Positions 1 to 10,332 of a stretch of DNA of 64,000 nt are shown here, one piece after another. The translations under genes were made by a program, and so were the position numbers. The notes under the pieces were generated by a model that saw nothing but the letters and a program-made list of their open reading frames with translations, had not been told where the DNA came from and made no database searches. This DNA is from Chloranthus sessilifolius (taxonomy: Eukaryota; Streptophyta; Magnoliopsida; Chloranthales; Chloranthaceae). Position 1 is the first letter of the stretch; each line of letters starts with the position of its first letter. Location: positions 1,804,001-1,868,000 of the forward strand of contig CM037591.1 of assembly GCA_021018995.1 (NCBI GenBank), given 5' to 3'.

Positions 1-16
1 CAAAAGACTATCCAAA

Positions 17-401
17 ATATAGGGAAAATTCCAAAAAAAAAAAACTGAATTTTGACCCCAATATCTCTAACACACCTAAACTACTGCTCTGTCAAATGAG
101 CACCCAAAGATTCCATAAGTTCATCAACTAAAACCTTACCGTCAACTCCCATTAATATGCGAACGGAAAACTCTGAGTTGGCATTTTAGCACCCAAAGAA
201 ATCATACGTTCATCAACTAGACCCTTGCCATCAACTCCCGTCAGCGTTTTCCGTTCGCATATTAACTGGAGTTGGCGGTAGGGGTTTAGTTGATGAACTT
301 ATGAAATCTCCGGGTGCTCGTTGACAGGAGTAATAGTTTAGGTGTGTTAGAGATACCGAGATCAAAGTTCAGGGGTTTATTTGAATTTTTTCCCAAAATA
401 T
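17..401. repeat. Foldback (inverted-repeat) element
   Basis: The left part (about 17-170) and the right part (about 248-401) are reverse complements over more than 120 bp with scattered mismatches; both carry the phrase 'ctctaacacacctaaact' (right arm on the minus strand). The loop (about 190-247) repeats part of the left arm in direct orientation ('gttcatcaactag', 'tcaactccc'), so the left arm is partly duplicated. No coding capacity. Most likely a MITE or foldback transposon; no convincing target-site duplication was found. Confidence 0.7.
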
Positions 402-552
402 AAATCAATGATAACTCAATGATCATAAAATCCTCTGCATTTACAATGTCTTCTAGTTCTCCTTCTAAATATTAATTTTCCTAGCATGCTTCCTCGTTAT
501 CGTCTACAACATAGTTGTTTAATGGATCCAAGTGATCTAGATAGAATATGTT

Positions 553-856
553 TGAAGTTTAGTCACACATTGGGTAAATTATAGCCGTGTCTCTCCCCTT
601 ATAATGTCCTGGGCCCCTCCACTCATTGCCAATTGATTTTGAGTTGGATGCACAGATTTATCATGGTATCAAAGCAAGCCTTTCTCCACTCCACGTCACC
701 CAATTCAATTATCCACGTGATTTGGCTCAGTCCCGCTAACACGGCCAGGGGCATATTGAAGTTTAGTCCCACATTGGCTTTGTCTCTCCCATTATAATAT
801 CTTGGGCCCCTCCACTCATTGCCAATTGGTTTTGAGTTGGATGCACAAATTTATCA
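553..856 (+). mobile_element. TRIM (miniature LTR retrotransposon)
   Basis: Two direct repeats, 553-663 (111 bp) and 757-856 (100 bp), both start TGAAGTTTAGTC and end TTTATCA, giving the TG...CA ends of LTRs. Right after the first LTR comes TGGTATCAAAGC (664-675), close to the plant primer-binding site complementary to initiator tRNA-Met. The internal domain is only about 90 bp and non-coding, which fits a terminal-repeat retrotransposon in miniature that depends on enzymes from other elements. The polypurine stretch before the second LTR is weak (GGCCAGGGGC). No clear 5-bp target duplication. Confidence 0.75.
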
Positions 857-1535
857 TAAATATATTGGAATAAACTATATGAATCAACTTAGTGGATACA
901 CAAAAGATCCCTACTAATCTAACACAAGTGTTGTGTGTGTACAATTGTGAATAATGCTAAAAGTTATAATATGGAAGAACATTTATAAGTAGTCAACTCA
1001 GTAGTCAACTAAGTCTATATTTGACATTTATAACAACCAAATCAAATAACAAATAAACAATAATATAAATCATGGCATGAAGATATTAATCCTGCATGTG
1101 TAAAGGTGTTGTGGAGTATGATGTGTCATTGATGCGGTTCTTTTTCAACATTATTGAGTTTTCTTGTCATATATACATGCTTGTTTCATAAAATAAAACA
1201 ATGACCAAAGCCCTACCCAACACACTATCACTCTTGCTTATACAATTTAAGACGATGACTTTGTCTTCACTACCTAGGCTTGACACACAGAAAATAAAGG
1301 AAAATATGTCATCTCATCACCATTAAAGTCTAAGGGCTGCACTGCTGTAGTGGTTCCCAATGGCATAGTGATCTTAGTTGACGTGACTTGTGTTTCATCT
1401 TTACTTACCCCCAAAAATGGATGGTACAACAAACAGTTTGGACCATCCATTTTCTTATACTAAAAACCACATGGTATAGATCTATTTTTTTTCCTTAAAA
1501 TGACCTACGCAGTGCCTCTTTTCTCCACTTGTCAC
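857..1535. other. No gene seen; AT-rich intergenic
   Basis: I see no coding sequence, RNA gene or structured repeat here. The sequence is AT-rich and unremarkable. Confidence 0.5.
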
Positions 1536-1560
1536 TCAACCCATGTTCTGGGTCAAGTAA

Positions 1561-1562
<2 letters not shown>

Positions 1563-1597
<35 letters not shown>
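1563..1597. repeat. (AT)n microsatellite
   Basis: An uninterrupted AT dinucleotide run of about 35 bp. It creates a spurious Tyr/Ile-rich reading frame that is not a gene. The bases from here to about 2260 hold nothing else I can support. Confidence 0.95.
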
Positions 1598-1602
<5 letters not shown>

Positions 1603-2263
1603 CTTAGGAACATCAAGGATTTCGTCGGAGCTGGAGTTGGATTCATTGTCTTTATTTGTGCAATAAAATTTAAAATCTCCGCCCTAGTCTCGTTTTTCGC
1701 CCTCGAACCTCGATTTGTCTTGTAGAGTGAATTGATCAACATTTTCTTTAGATTACACTCTTGTTCGGCCTCTACCGCAATTGTTTCCACATCACCGCTT
1801 AGCTGTTCTTTTTGTTACTACAAAAGTAGCTGCATCAGCTTCAACTACTCGTCACCAGTTGATTGAGTTTGAAAAATATTCATGTTTTCTATCATAATGT
1901 GATGACCTAGACTTAAAAGTGAAGGATTGGATCGATATCAATGTTTTAAAGGTGTTAACCAAATAAGGGCCATGAACAACATCATGTTTGTAGAAGGTGA
2001 GTAGAGACCTAGTAGCAAATGTAAAAAATTGAGTGAACAATAAAAATTAGAGCTATTATATAGTGATAAAAATAAGGAGACCTATCAAATTAATAAAATT
2101 TTATTCTTACAATTTGAATATTATGGTTTTGAACTTTGAAAATGAAGATCACAAGTATGGAGAGAAGTACATAGGCTAATGGTGTTGTTGAAATGTAGAA
2201 AACCTTTAGTTTGAATCGGCCATTTTTCTACATCTATTCCTCTCCTCATTAGATTTTTCTATA

Positions 2264-2845
2264 TGCATATGATTGGTATTGACAAGAAGGGAATATAGAA
2301 ATTGTAGTTTAGGCAAATAATCCTAAGCTTCAGCCACTTTCCTTTGTGGAGATGTGATTCTAAAGACATGCTCTTCCCACTGATCTACTCTAACAACCCG
2401 ACGACGACTCCTTGCACCACCACTGGCCTGCACCCTAGTCACCTGCAACCCATCTCCGATAGGCAACAAACTCGTCCTCGAACCCCCTCTCCACCCCGAT
2501 CCCTTGCAAAACACATTATAGCCAACGACGAAAGCCCCGCAAAGGCTCCCACCCGCTTGTGCTGCTCGATAGACCCCTTCATGATCCTCCAAGGTACAAT
2601 CTATGAGCACAAAATCGGCTCCTCTATAGCCACTCAACAAGTGGGTCCGAGCATCTCCTATAACAAATTCAATGTGATGGACTTCGGGCCCGAGAGCCTT
2701 TTCAGAGGATCGTAATCCATCGAGCCCACAAAGAATGCACACCACCCGACTACCTGTTTGGTGAACAGCGGCAGCTAGTGCTAGGGTGGTGGCACCTGCA
2801 TATGACGAGTATTGACAAGAAGGGAATATAGAAATTATAGTTTAG
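2264..2845 (+). repeat. 47-bp direct repeat bracketing the DUF1442 fragment
   Basis: A ~47-bp sequence beginning 'gcatatga' and running through 'ttgacaagaagggaatatag' to 'tagtttagg' occurs at about 2266-2312 and again at about 2799-2845, on either side of the DUF1442 fragment in the left arm. The right arm has only the inner copy. The outer copy ends where homology between the arms ends, so it marks a rearrangement junction. Confidence 0.75.
2323..2745 (-). pseudogene. DUF1442-family protein, 3' fragment (left arm)
   Basis: The frame encodes about 140 residues resembling the C-terminal half of plant DUF1442 proteins, which are predicted SAM-methyltransferase-fold proteins without a settled function. 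Recognisable blocks are GYRGADFVLIDCTLEDHEGV (the adenine-side acidic loop of a Rossmann-type fold), VVGYNVF, LLPIGDGLQVTR, and the terminal VVRVDQ...EEHVFRI followed by the stop. Family members are usually 200-230 residues, so the N-terminal part is missing; upstream of about 2745 the sequence turns non-coding. Compared with the copy at 9526-9974 it lacks a few residues after VVRVDQ. The ICT1-like exon lies divergently 1.7 kb away. In Arabidopsis I recall DUF1442 and class I release-factor genes as neighbours (At1g62840/At1g62850), which would make this a captured or relict syntenic block; this needs checking. Confidence 0.7.
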
Positions 2846-2927
2846 GTTAAACCAATCTCTACATTAATCTTTATGAAAGTAAGCTAAGATATCAATAGTT
2901 TCCTGAATTTTGATTCAGTATTAGGTG

Positions 2928-3103
2928 AGCTCGCTTAGCTTAGAGGTTAAAGCATCACATTTGTAGAGTGGAGGGCTTATAGTTTCGTATCTTTTGGAAT
3001 AAACTAGTCTACAAAACAAGGACATTGGAGAGACACCTGACTGATAGCTTCAGTCAAGCCTTCAGGAGTTAGACTCAAACAGTGACATATTGCTAAGCGA
3101 GCT
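2928..3103. mobile_element. Short TIR element or SINE-like insertion
   Basis: A perfect 12-bp inverted repeat, AGCTCGCTTAGC at 2928-2939 and GCTAAGCGAGCT at 3092-3103, bounds a 176-bp non-coding segment. The left part ('cttagcttagaggttaaagc') also resembles a tRNA A-box, with a weak B-box-like 'agtttcgtatct' downstream, so a degenerate tRNA-derived SINE is the alternative. It is conserved at the matching place in the right arm (about 8657-8832), so it predates the duplication. Confidence 0.4.
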
Positions 3104-3509
3104 TTTTATCTTGTTTGTTTGGCGTAGTCTCTTATCCTCAATGAGTAGTTATTTTATTTTGAATAACAAAGAGCTTTTTCTATTTGATTTTTAGGTTCAC
3201 GAATCCCTCTATAACTTAACCAACACAATAAAAGTTTTTCATTTCTTTTATTCATCATGTATCGAATTTCATTCATCCCATGGTAAAGAAATAATGATTT
3301 GTTCGATCTACTAACATTCTAAATATGCACATAAAGAACAAATTATATTGATATTTTTGTTTCCACTTTCTTGGTCGTTTTACATATATTTTTGAATATC
3401 TTATATTATTTAAATCATGTATTTCCTTCATTTGTAGGGAAGCGGGTAATGGATGGGACGTGCTTCCATTTGTCTCGTTGCCAAACACAGCCTTAGTTTC
3501 TCAAAAGTT

Positions 3510-3723
3510 GAGACTGCGTTTGGGATTGTTCTTTGGAGGCAAAAAACAGCCCACCTAGAAGAGCAGGTTTAAATTGCTCTTTTAAAGAGAACCAAATTCA
3601 GCTTTTTCACTTTCCAAACGAGCTAAGAGCACATGGAACCAAACAAAGTCCTAAACTAAAGTGCTCGGCTCCAAAGCTGAGAGATGCACTTTGCCTCTAA
3701 AGAGCAATCTCAAACATAGCCTA
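3510..3723. mobile_element. MITE with long inverted ends
   Basis: The left end ('gcgtttgggattgttctttgg') and the right end read on the minus strand ('atgtttgagattgctcttta') are imperfect inverted repeats of about 40 bp around a ~215-bp non-coding body. The ends resemble the 'tgtttggga' ends common in plant hAT MITEs. The same element is present in the right arm at about 8072-8305, so it was there before the inverted duplication. Confidence 0.55.
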
Positions 3724-4457
3724 GTGCTTTCTTCGGATAGCACCAATTTCCGAGCAATTCAAAGCCACCAAACTAAGCTCGTTTGAGCTAATTACTCATT
3801 GCAAACTCATCTGCGACAATGAGTGAGTTGATATCTTGTCACTTATACACTTATGTGGACCTCGAGACGTACACATATTTTCATGCTACTGAAACCTGTG
3901 CTTTTCTAAACGTCCACTCATTGCACAACTGACAAGATTACTTATTGGCTTCAAAAAGTAGACAAATTAGGTTCCCCAGTGCTCCCGCCAATCTCCTTCT
4001 GCAATCGGGAGGTGCACAGTTACTTGAAATCCTTTAGACCATCTCGCTCAATAAGACAGCTCCCACCTTCTGTCCCTGGCGGAGGTTGCTCTTTTTCTCA
4101 AATTCGTAATTCATAGTTCGTAATTCATGCATCCTCTCGTTTGAATACTAGGGTGTTACTAGCACTTATTAATTTCACCATCAGTTTTTGCAGCAAGAAT
4201 CTATAAATTGATTTCTTGTACCAAACTCATCTTTTTTGTTTTTTTTTTAATATAATTTTTCGTAATTAGAATTGAGCGGACCAAAAAGATTATCTAAACC
4301 GAGTTTCTAGGGTTCTATTTGTATTTGCTTTTTTCGCTTTTTCTCTTCGTAACATCTCCTTTTTCAATATGGTTATTTATTGTTTTTATCTCTAGCATTT
4401 AATAATTATCTTCCTCCCCTAGGGTTTCTCCAAACCGAAAAACCAAACTCTATATAA

Positions 4458-4734
4458 ATGACAGCCTTTAAAAGCAGTTTGATTCTTAAAGGTTTTTCCT
4501 GTACATCCCCATTTCGCAATTCTTGTTCGGTCTTTTCGACACTGAAAATGTGCAGTGCGCTTCGATTAGTATCTCGAGGCGTTACGAGCAATCAAATCCA
4601 GTGCAACGCATCAGATTCAGGTTATGGGGGAAAGAACGTGTCGGCTCGTCTATCGCAGATGCAGCAGATTCTGCAAGAGGCTGAAAAGAGGTCTCTTTCT
4701 GCCAGCAACGAGTCGGCCCCGAAAATTACATTAG
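4458..4734 (+). pseudogene. ICT1-like peptidyl-tRNA hydrolase, exon 1 (left arm)
   Basis: Starting at ATG 4458 the frame gives a Ser/Thr/Arg-rich N-terminus typical of an organelle-targeting peptide, then ASDSGYGGKNVSARLSQMQQ and LQEAEKRSLSASNES..PKITL. This resembles exon 1 of plant ICT1-like proteins (class I release-factor family, GGQ-domain peptidyl-tRNA hydrolases that rescue stalled organellar ribosomes); the GGQ catalytic domain would be in later exons, which are absent. The exon-intron boundary is readable by comparison: the right-arm copy has TTGG|GTATGA, while here it is TTAG|ATATGA, so the donor GT has become AT. The reading frame is intact, unlike the other copy. With no downstream exons and no donor it is a broken copy. 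The family assignment rests on recall of this N-terminal motif. Confidence 0.6.
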
Positions 4735-4960
4735 ATATGAGAATGAACTCTCTTTTTCAATTATATAATGAAATTAATGTGTCTTTTATTGTTTCTAGTT
4801 TCCATTGTATATGATTCTCCTCCAATTCGTTTCATTGGGATAGTTTGATGTTATGTTTTTAAAATATGATAGAATGATTACATGTGAATTCGGAAAAATC
4901 TGCTGAATTAGTGGATGCTTCTGATAAAGATTAGACGTTTTATTTGGGTTGGAGTGACGA

Positions 4961-5239
4961 TAGAATTGATTCAATGTGCATAAGATTTACAATATCATGT
5001 CACAGCGTTTTCATCGCATTTATTTTTGTGAGTTTGAAAGGCCCTACTTATATCTCATGTAAGAAGAATCTCTTATCTGTTTATATTATGAGCTGATTTT
5101 GATCATAGTCAATGCTATCAAAATCACGTTAGATTGTAAGACCATAAGAGGAACAATTTGGATCACATTTTAAATCGGAAGATTTATTTTTATTTTTTAT
5201 TTATTTTTATTTTTTTTCCAAAAAACAAAAATCAAAACA
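4961..5239. other. Palindrome spacer, no gene
   Basis: AT-rich sequence between the left duplication arm and a CACTA-like terminus. No coding or repeat signal recognised. Confidence 0.4.
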
Positions 5240-5254
5240 CACTACAAAAAATCA
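5240..5254 (+). repeat. Candidate CACTA terminal inverted repeat
   Basis: CACTACAAAAAATCA matches the usual start of En/Spm (CACTA) plant transposons. It lies on the correct side of the tnp2 fragment at 5985-6841, whose 3' end points towards it. I could not find a matching reverse-complement terminus to the right in this window, so the element boundary is unproven. Confidence 0.45.
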
Positions 5255-5984
5255 TTACGATTAAGAAAAATGAAATTTTCATCCATCCCATTGATTTGCA
5301 AAAGGTTGCAATTGGGAACCTAGATTTGGGGGGGTGGATTTGGATTTATGTCAGTCAAATCCAAATCCACTGATCGGGGGGTGCCAAATCTTAGTATTGT
5401 ATTTGGATTTAGCTAAATCCACGTGCTTAGTGTAAAGCGGTGATTTTCCAAATAACACCCAAGAAGCGTTCTTTAGAAATCCAAGTGAACCTGAATTTAA
5501 GTTAGTTGGTGTACGGGCAAGAGAGAAAACTCTTGTATTGCTTCTCACTACGACATCATCAGATTTAAAAAATACCCTATGTTCTTTGCATTAAAAACTC
5601 TCTTTTCGTTTGAAGGATATCAACTAACCACTTTTAGAGCTTAACACCCTATGCTCTTTGACTATAACTTCTTTTTCTCAAGTTTCTCTTTGTTTCAAAT
5701 GAATCAACTGTCACGCATTCAAATCATCTTTTTCTCATGTTAGATGATTCTACCAAGATATGGAGTCAAAAAAATAAAATAAAAACCTCGTTTTCTCAAT
5801 CTCCAACTCGTCTCCACACAACTTCCAAACAAAAGATTTCTAAATCCACCGGCTTCGAAATCTATTTATTTGAAATACATTGGCTAATTCCCAAAATGAG
5901 TTTATTGCGGATGTTAGTTGGTGAAGATAGTAAATTAGGGTTAGGGTTTAGGAATAGAGAGGAAGTAGAGAAGGAAAAGAAGAG
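5255..5984. other. Candidate CACTA subterminal region with hairpin
   Basis: No gene. At 5334-5370 there is a perfect 14-bp hairpin (GTGGATTTGGATTT and AAATCCAAATCCAC, 9-nt loop), with further copies of 'atttggattta' and 'taaatccac' to about 5435. CACTA subterminal regions usually hold short inverted motifs bound by the transposase, so this fits, but the assignment depends on the terminus at 5240. Confidence 0.4.
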
Positions 5985-6841
5985 GAGACTACCAAATGTT
6001 GTAATATGACATGTGAATCGTGACTTTTGAGTCCAAATATTTTATGTTCTCTTACGTTGATACGCCTTGCTATGTTAGAGGAGAAACCATCCGGTAATTT
6101 CAAACTTGCCATGACTCTACAAACATCTATTTTTCGTTTTTATAGCATGCAAATGGTAGATAAGCTCGTTTTCTATCCGTCTGCCACTGTGGATGAAGCT
6201 CATGTCTCACCTTCATGCGTTCTAAATCAAGACGGTCCATTAAACTATCCTTTGTTTTTCCTTCAAGATTCAACAAAGTCCCGAGAATATTATCACACAC
6301 ATTTTTTTCAATACGAATAACATCCAAATTGTGCCTAAGTAAATTGTGCTCCCAATACAATAATTCAAAAAATATACTCTTCTTCTTCCAATTATATGGC
6401 ATGTTATCATTCTCTGTGCATCGTGATCTTTTCCTCACAGGTCGCTTCCCAAAATATGCATACTGTTTTGCAACTAATTCAACACCTCTATTCCAGACAA
6501 GGGAATTGGAGTTAGTCTAAACTCTACACTACCATCAAATGAATTTTTTCGATTTTGAAATCTTGATTTAAAGGCAAGAATCAACGATGACCCATATAGC
6601 ATCTTTTTCTTCCATGAGATAGATATAAGCTAGATGTGTCCTTATGGCATGAAGGACATGACAATTTTCCTTTTGTGCTCCAACCAGACAACACTCCATA
6701 GCTGGGGAAGTCACTTATGGTCCAAAGCAAGGCTGCATGCAATTGAAATCTCTCATCCCTCAAGGCATCATACATCTCCACCCCTAATTCCCACAATTCT
6801 TTCAACTCTTCTACCAAAGGCCTCAAGTATATGTCAATATC
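5985..6841 (-). pseudogene. CACTA (En/Spm) tnp2 transposase, central/C-terminal fragment
   Basis: Translated on the minus strand this gives tnp2 (Transposase_21 family) blocks in the correct order: DIDIYLRPLVEELKELWELG, HAALLWTISDFPSYGVLSGW, GKLSCPSCHKDT, LSHGRKRCYMGHR, then after an in-frame TGA FLPLN, FFELLYWEHNLLRHNLDVI and NVCDNILGTLLNLEGKTKD, then in another frame LKLPDGFSSNIARR and GLKSHDSHVILQHL. It is the transposase of CACTA elements, acting in the nucleus on its own terminal and subterminal repeats. Internal stops, at least one frame change and loss of both ends make it non-functional. The first recognisable residue falls at 6841, exactly the inner boundary of the right duplication arm. 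The N-terminal part of a tnp2 in the same orientation is at 11128-11982. Confidence 0.85.
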
Positions 6842-7064
6842 ATAACTCCAACTCAAATAAAACAACTAATTTCTATAGAAGCGTCCACTATTTCAGCATA
6901 TTTCTCTGAATTCACATGTAATCATTTTATGATATTTTAAAAGCATAACAGCAAATTATCCCAATGAAACGAATTTGAGGAGAATCATATACAATAGAAA
7001 CTAGAAACAACAAAAAGATACGATAATTTTAATATATAATTGAAAAAAGAGTTCATTTTCATAC

Positions 7065-7341
7065 CCAATATAATTTTCGGGGCCGGCTCGTTGCTGGCAG
7101 AAAGAGACCTCTCTTCAGCCTCCTGCAGAATCTTTTGCATCTATGATAGATGAGCCGACACGTTCTTTCCCCCGTTGCTAGAATCAGATGCCTTGCACCA
7201 GATTCGGCTGCTCGTAACGCCCCAAGACACAAATCGGAGGGCACCGCACATTTTCGGTGTCGCAAAGATCGAACAAGAATTGCGAAATGGAAATGTATAG
7301 AAAAAACCTTTTAGAATCAAATTGCTTCTGAAAGTTGTCAT
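7065..7341 (-). pseudogene. ICT1-like peptidyl-tRNA hydrolase, exon 1 (right arm)
   Basis: Second copy of the exon at 4458-4734. From the ATG at 7341 it reads MTTFRSNLILKGF, the ASDSSNGGKNVSAHLS block, then a TAG where the left copy has CAG (Gln), then on in frame through MQKILQEAEERSLSASNEPAPKIIL to a canonical donor (G|GTATGA, intron starting at 7064). So this copy keeps the splice donor but has a nonsense codon, the converse of the left-arm copy. No later exons are present nearby. Confidence 0.6.
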
Positions 7342-8996
7342 TTATGTGGAGTTCAGTTTTTCGGTATGAAGAAGTCCTAGGAGTGGAAGATAATTATTAA
7401 ATGCTAGAGATAAAAATAATAAATAAACAGATTGAAAAAAGAGATGTTATGAAGAGAAAAAGTGAAAAAAAGCAAATACAAATAGCACCCTAGAAACTCA
7501 GTTTAGATCATCTTCTTGGTCCGTTCAATTTCTAATTACGAAAAATTATGTTAAACAAAACAAAAAATATGAGTTTAGTACAGACAATCAATTTATAGAT
7601 TCTTGTTGCAAAAACTGATGGTGAAATTAATAAGTGCTAGTAAAACCCTAGTATTCAAACGAGCGAATGCATGAATTTAAACTATGAACTATGAATTTGA
7701 GAAAGAGAGCAACCTCCGCCAGGGACAGAGGGTGAGAGCTAGCTTATCGAGTGAGATGGTCCAAAGGATTTCAAATAGTTGTGCACCTCTCGATTGCATC
7801 AGGAGATTGGCGGGAGCACTGAGGAACCTAATTTGTCTATATTTTGAAGCCAATAAGTAATCTTGTCAGTTGTGCAGTAAGTGGACGTTTAGAAAAGCAC
7901 GGGTTTCAGTAGCATGAAAATATGTGTACGTCTCGAGGTCCACATAAGTGTATAGCTGACAAGATATCAACACACTCATTGTCGAAGATGAGTCTGCATT
8001 GAGTAATTGGCTCAATCGAGCTTAGTTTGGTGGCTCCGAATTGTTCGGAAAATGTCACTCTCCGAAGAAAGCACTAGGTTGTGTTTGAGATTGCTCATTA
8101 GAGGCAAAGAGCAGCTCTCTGCTCTAGCGCAGAGCACTTTAGTTTAGGACTTTGTTTGGTTCTATGTGCTCTTAGCACTTTCAGAAAGTGAAAAAGCTGA
8201 ATTTCGTTCTCTTTAAAAGAGCAATTTAAACTTGCACTGTTAAGTGGGTTGTTCTTTGCCTCCAAAGAGTAATCCCAAACGCAATCTCAGCTTTTGAGAA
8301 ACTAAGGCTGTGTTTGGCAACGTGACAAATGGGAGCACGTCCCATCCATTGCTTGCTTCCCTACAAGTGAAGGAAATACATGATTTAAATAAATATAAGA
8401 TCTTTAAAAAATATATCTAAAACGACTAAGAAAGTGCATATTTAGAATGTTGGTAGATCCAACCAATCATTAGTTCTTAACCATGGGATGAATGAAATTC
8501 GATACATGATGAATAAAAGAATTGAAAAAGCTTTTATTTTGTTGCTTAAGTTATAGAGCGATTCGTGAACTTAAAAATCAAATATAAAAAACTCTTTGTT
8601 ATTTAAAATAAAATAACCACTCGTTGAGGATAAGAGACTACACCAAACAAACAAGATAAAAAGCTCGCTTAGCAATATGCCACTGTTAGAGCCTAGCTCC
8701 TAAAGGCTTGACCATAGCTATTAGTCAGGTGACCGCTCCCAATGTTGTTGTTTTGTAGACTAGTTTATTCCAAAAGATACAAAACTATAAACCCTCCACT
8801 CTACAAATGTGATGCTCTAACGTCTTAGCAAGGCAAGCTCACCTAATACTGAATAAAAATTCAGGAAACTATTGATATCTTAGCTTACTTTCATAAAGAT
8901 TAATGTAGAGATTCGTTTAGCCTAAACTACAATTTCTATATTCCCTTCTTGTTAATACCCGTCATATGCAGGTACCACCCCCTAGCACTAGCTGTC

Positions 8997-9524
8997 TGTC
9001 ACGCCCCGTGCGTAGCACCGAATATTTTCCACCATATTTGTACTATATACAATATATGTATATAGTACAGATTCATAGAATATACTAAAATAGTAGAGTA
9101 ACTAGGGAGGCTCCATGGAAGATTCTAGACAAGAAAAGTCTAGACTAATGGAAGAAAGTAGAAAATTAGGGAGAGAACTTGGAAGAGGGTAGAACCCAAG
9201 ATTAGTGTGAAAGCTTCTAGAGAAAACTCTAGAGTATTCCACTATTGTTGGATTTTTGGCACATGTATAGATCTTATATCGTTAATTGTACATAGGAAGC
9301 CTATAAATAGGCAATAGGGTCTTATTTGCAAGGCACCTCCGAAATTGTAAAGTATTCTTGAGTTTAATACAAACTTGTTCTTTGCATTCCCTCTCTTAAG
9401 ATCTCTTCTACTGTCTCTTAGTCTCTTTGCGAGTTTTCGGAGTTAGGTTGATCTTGCGACGCTAGGGAGCGAATAAACGCAAGAGCCGCACGGATAGTCG
9501 AGGGGCGATGCTAGGTCCGTGACA
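8997..9524 (+). mobile_element. Solo LTR splitting the right arm
   Basis: The insertion starts TGTCACGCCCC and ends GTCCGTGACA (TG...CA ends), 528 bp, with no internal domain. The left arm preserves the uninterrupted site (minus strand of about 2762-2776: 'agctgccgctgttc'). The flanks are 'ctgtc' on the left and 'tgccg' on the right, so the likely duplicated target is 4-5 bp with one change. Inside are a TATA box in CCTATAAATAGG (9302-9308) and AATAAA near 9472. It inserted after the inverted duplication formed. The family is probably a Ty3/gypsy or Ty1/copia element with a short LTR; I cannot tell which. Confidence 0.8.
9302..9308 (+). promoter_or_regulatory. TATA box of solo LTR
   Basis: TATAAAT within CCTATAAATAGGC about 306 bp into the LTR, a usual position for the U3/R boundary promoter of an LTR of this length. 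Confidence 0.55.
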
Positions 9525-9525
9525 T

Positions 9526-9974
9526 GCCGCTCACCAAATAGGTGTCGGGTGGTGTGCACTCTTCGTGGGATCGATGAATTACGAACCTCAGAAAAGGCTC
9601 TCGAGCCCGAAGTCAATCACATTGAATTTGTTATAAGAGATGCTCGGACCCACTTGTTAAATGGCTATAGAGGAGCCAATTTTGTGCTCATAGATTGTAC
9701 CTTGGAGGACCATGAAGGGGTCTATCGAGCAGCACAAGCGGGCGGGAGCCTTCGTGTGGCTTTCGTCGTTGGCTATAATGTGTTTTACAAGGGATTGGGG
9801 TGGAGAGGGGGTTCGAGGACGAATTTGTTGCCTATCAAAGATGGCTTGCAGGTGACTAGGGTGCAGGCCAGTGGTGGTGCAAGGAGTCGTCGGGTTGTTA
9901 GAGTAGATCAGTGCACTAGGGAAGAGCATGTCTTTAGAATTATATCTCCACAAAGGAAAGTGGTTGAAGCTTAG
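9526..9974 (+). pseudogene. DUF1442-family protein, 3' fragment (right arm)
   Basis: Homologous to 2323-2745. It reads from a truncated start just after the solo LTR through VVCTLRGIDELRTSEKALEP (about 9548-9607), then EVNHIEFVIRDARTHLLNGY, RGANFVLIDCTLEDHEGV, VVGYNVFYKG, LLPIKDGLQVTR and VVRVDQCTREEHVFRI to the stop at 9974. It is about 150 residues against 200-230 for the family. It keeps the CT(R)EEHVFR tail that is shortened in the other copy. The solo LTR sits at its 5' end but entered sequence already lacking the N-terminal region, because the left copy, without the LTR, is truncated at the same place. Confidence 0.72.
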
Positions 9975-10168
9975 GATTATTTGCCCTTTAGTCCTAGTTT
10001 TGAATGTTAGAGCTATAAACAGAATTAAGCAGTGTGATGCATTGTAAATAACTAGGTACATAAATCACCCATCAACAATGACTTCTAGTATTTTTGATGG
10101 GTCTATTATTGTTATTGTTTATTTTTATTGGATAATGGTTTGATTGAAGGAAACAACCATATTGATAA

Positions 10169-10284
<116 letters not shown>

Positions 10285-10332
10285 TCACTTCAATCAATGT
10301 TTAATGGAGGTATTGTTAGTTTTTATAGGTAA

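Larger units (their letters stand above)
2312..4960 (+). repeat. Left arm of large inverted duplication
   Basis: This 2.65-kb segment is repeated in reverse complement at 6841-9985. Homology starts at 'ggcaaataatcc' (2312) and ends around 4960 ('ggagtgacga' against 'ggagttatga' on the minus strand of the other arm). Identity looks high, with scattered substitutions and small indels. The arm contains, in order: a DUF1442 gene fragment (minus), a short TIR element, a hAT-like MITE, and exon 1 of an ICT1-like gene (plus). It lacks the solo LTR that splits the other arm, so it represents the empty site. Confidence 0.9.
6841..9985 (-). repeat. Right arm of large inverted duplication
   Basis: Reverse complement of 2312-4960. 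The total is 3145 bp; removing the 528-bp solo LTR leaves about 2.6 kb, matching the other arm. It carries the same ICT1-like exon, hAT-like MITE (about 8072-8305), short TIR element (about 8657-8832) and DUF1442 fragment. Homology ends at 'ggattatttgcc' (9985) on the outside and at the tnp2 junction (6841) on the inside. Confidence 0.9.

Noticed and set aside
1536-1790. 84-residue open frame ending in Tyr-Ile repeats
   Set aside because: It runs through an (AT)n microsatellite and has no recognisable domain.
2344-2715. Plus-strand open frame opposite the DUF1442 fragment
   Set aside because: Antisense shadow; only the minus-strand frame matches a protein family, and it is repeated in the other arm.
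7059-7265. Arg-rich minus-strand open frame
   Set aside because: Out-of-frame reading of the ICT1-like exon 7065-7341.
9519-9974. ATG at 9519 as a true start of the DUF1442-like gene
   Set aside because: That ATG lies inside the solo LTR end; homology begins only after 9525, so it is a truncated fragment.
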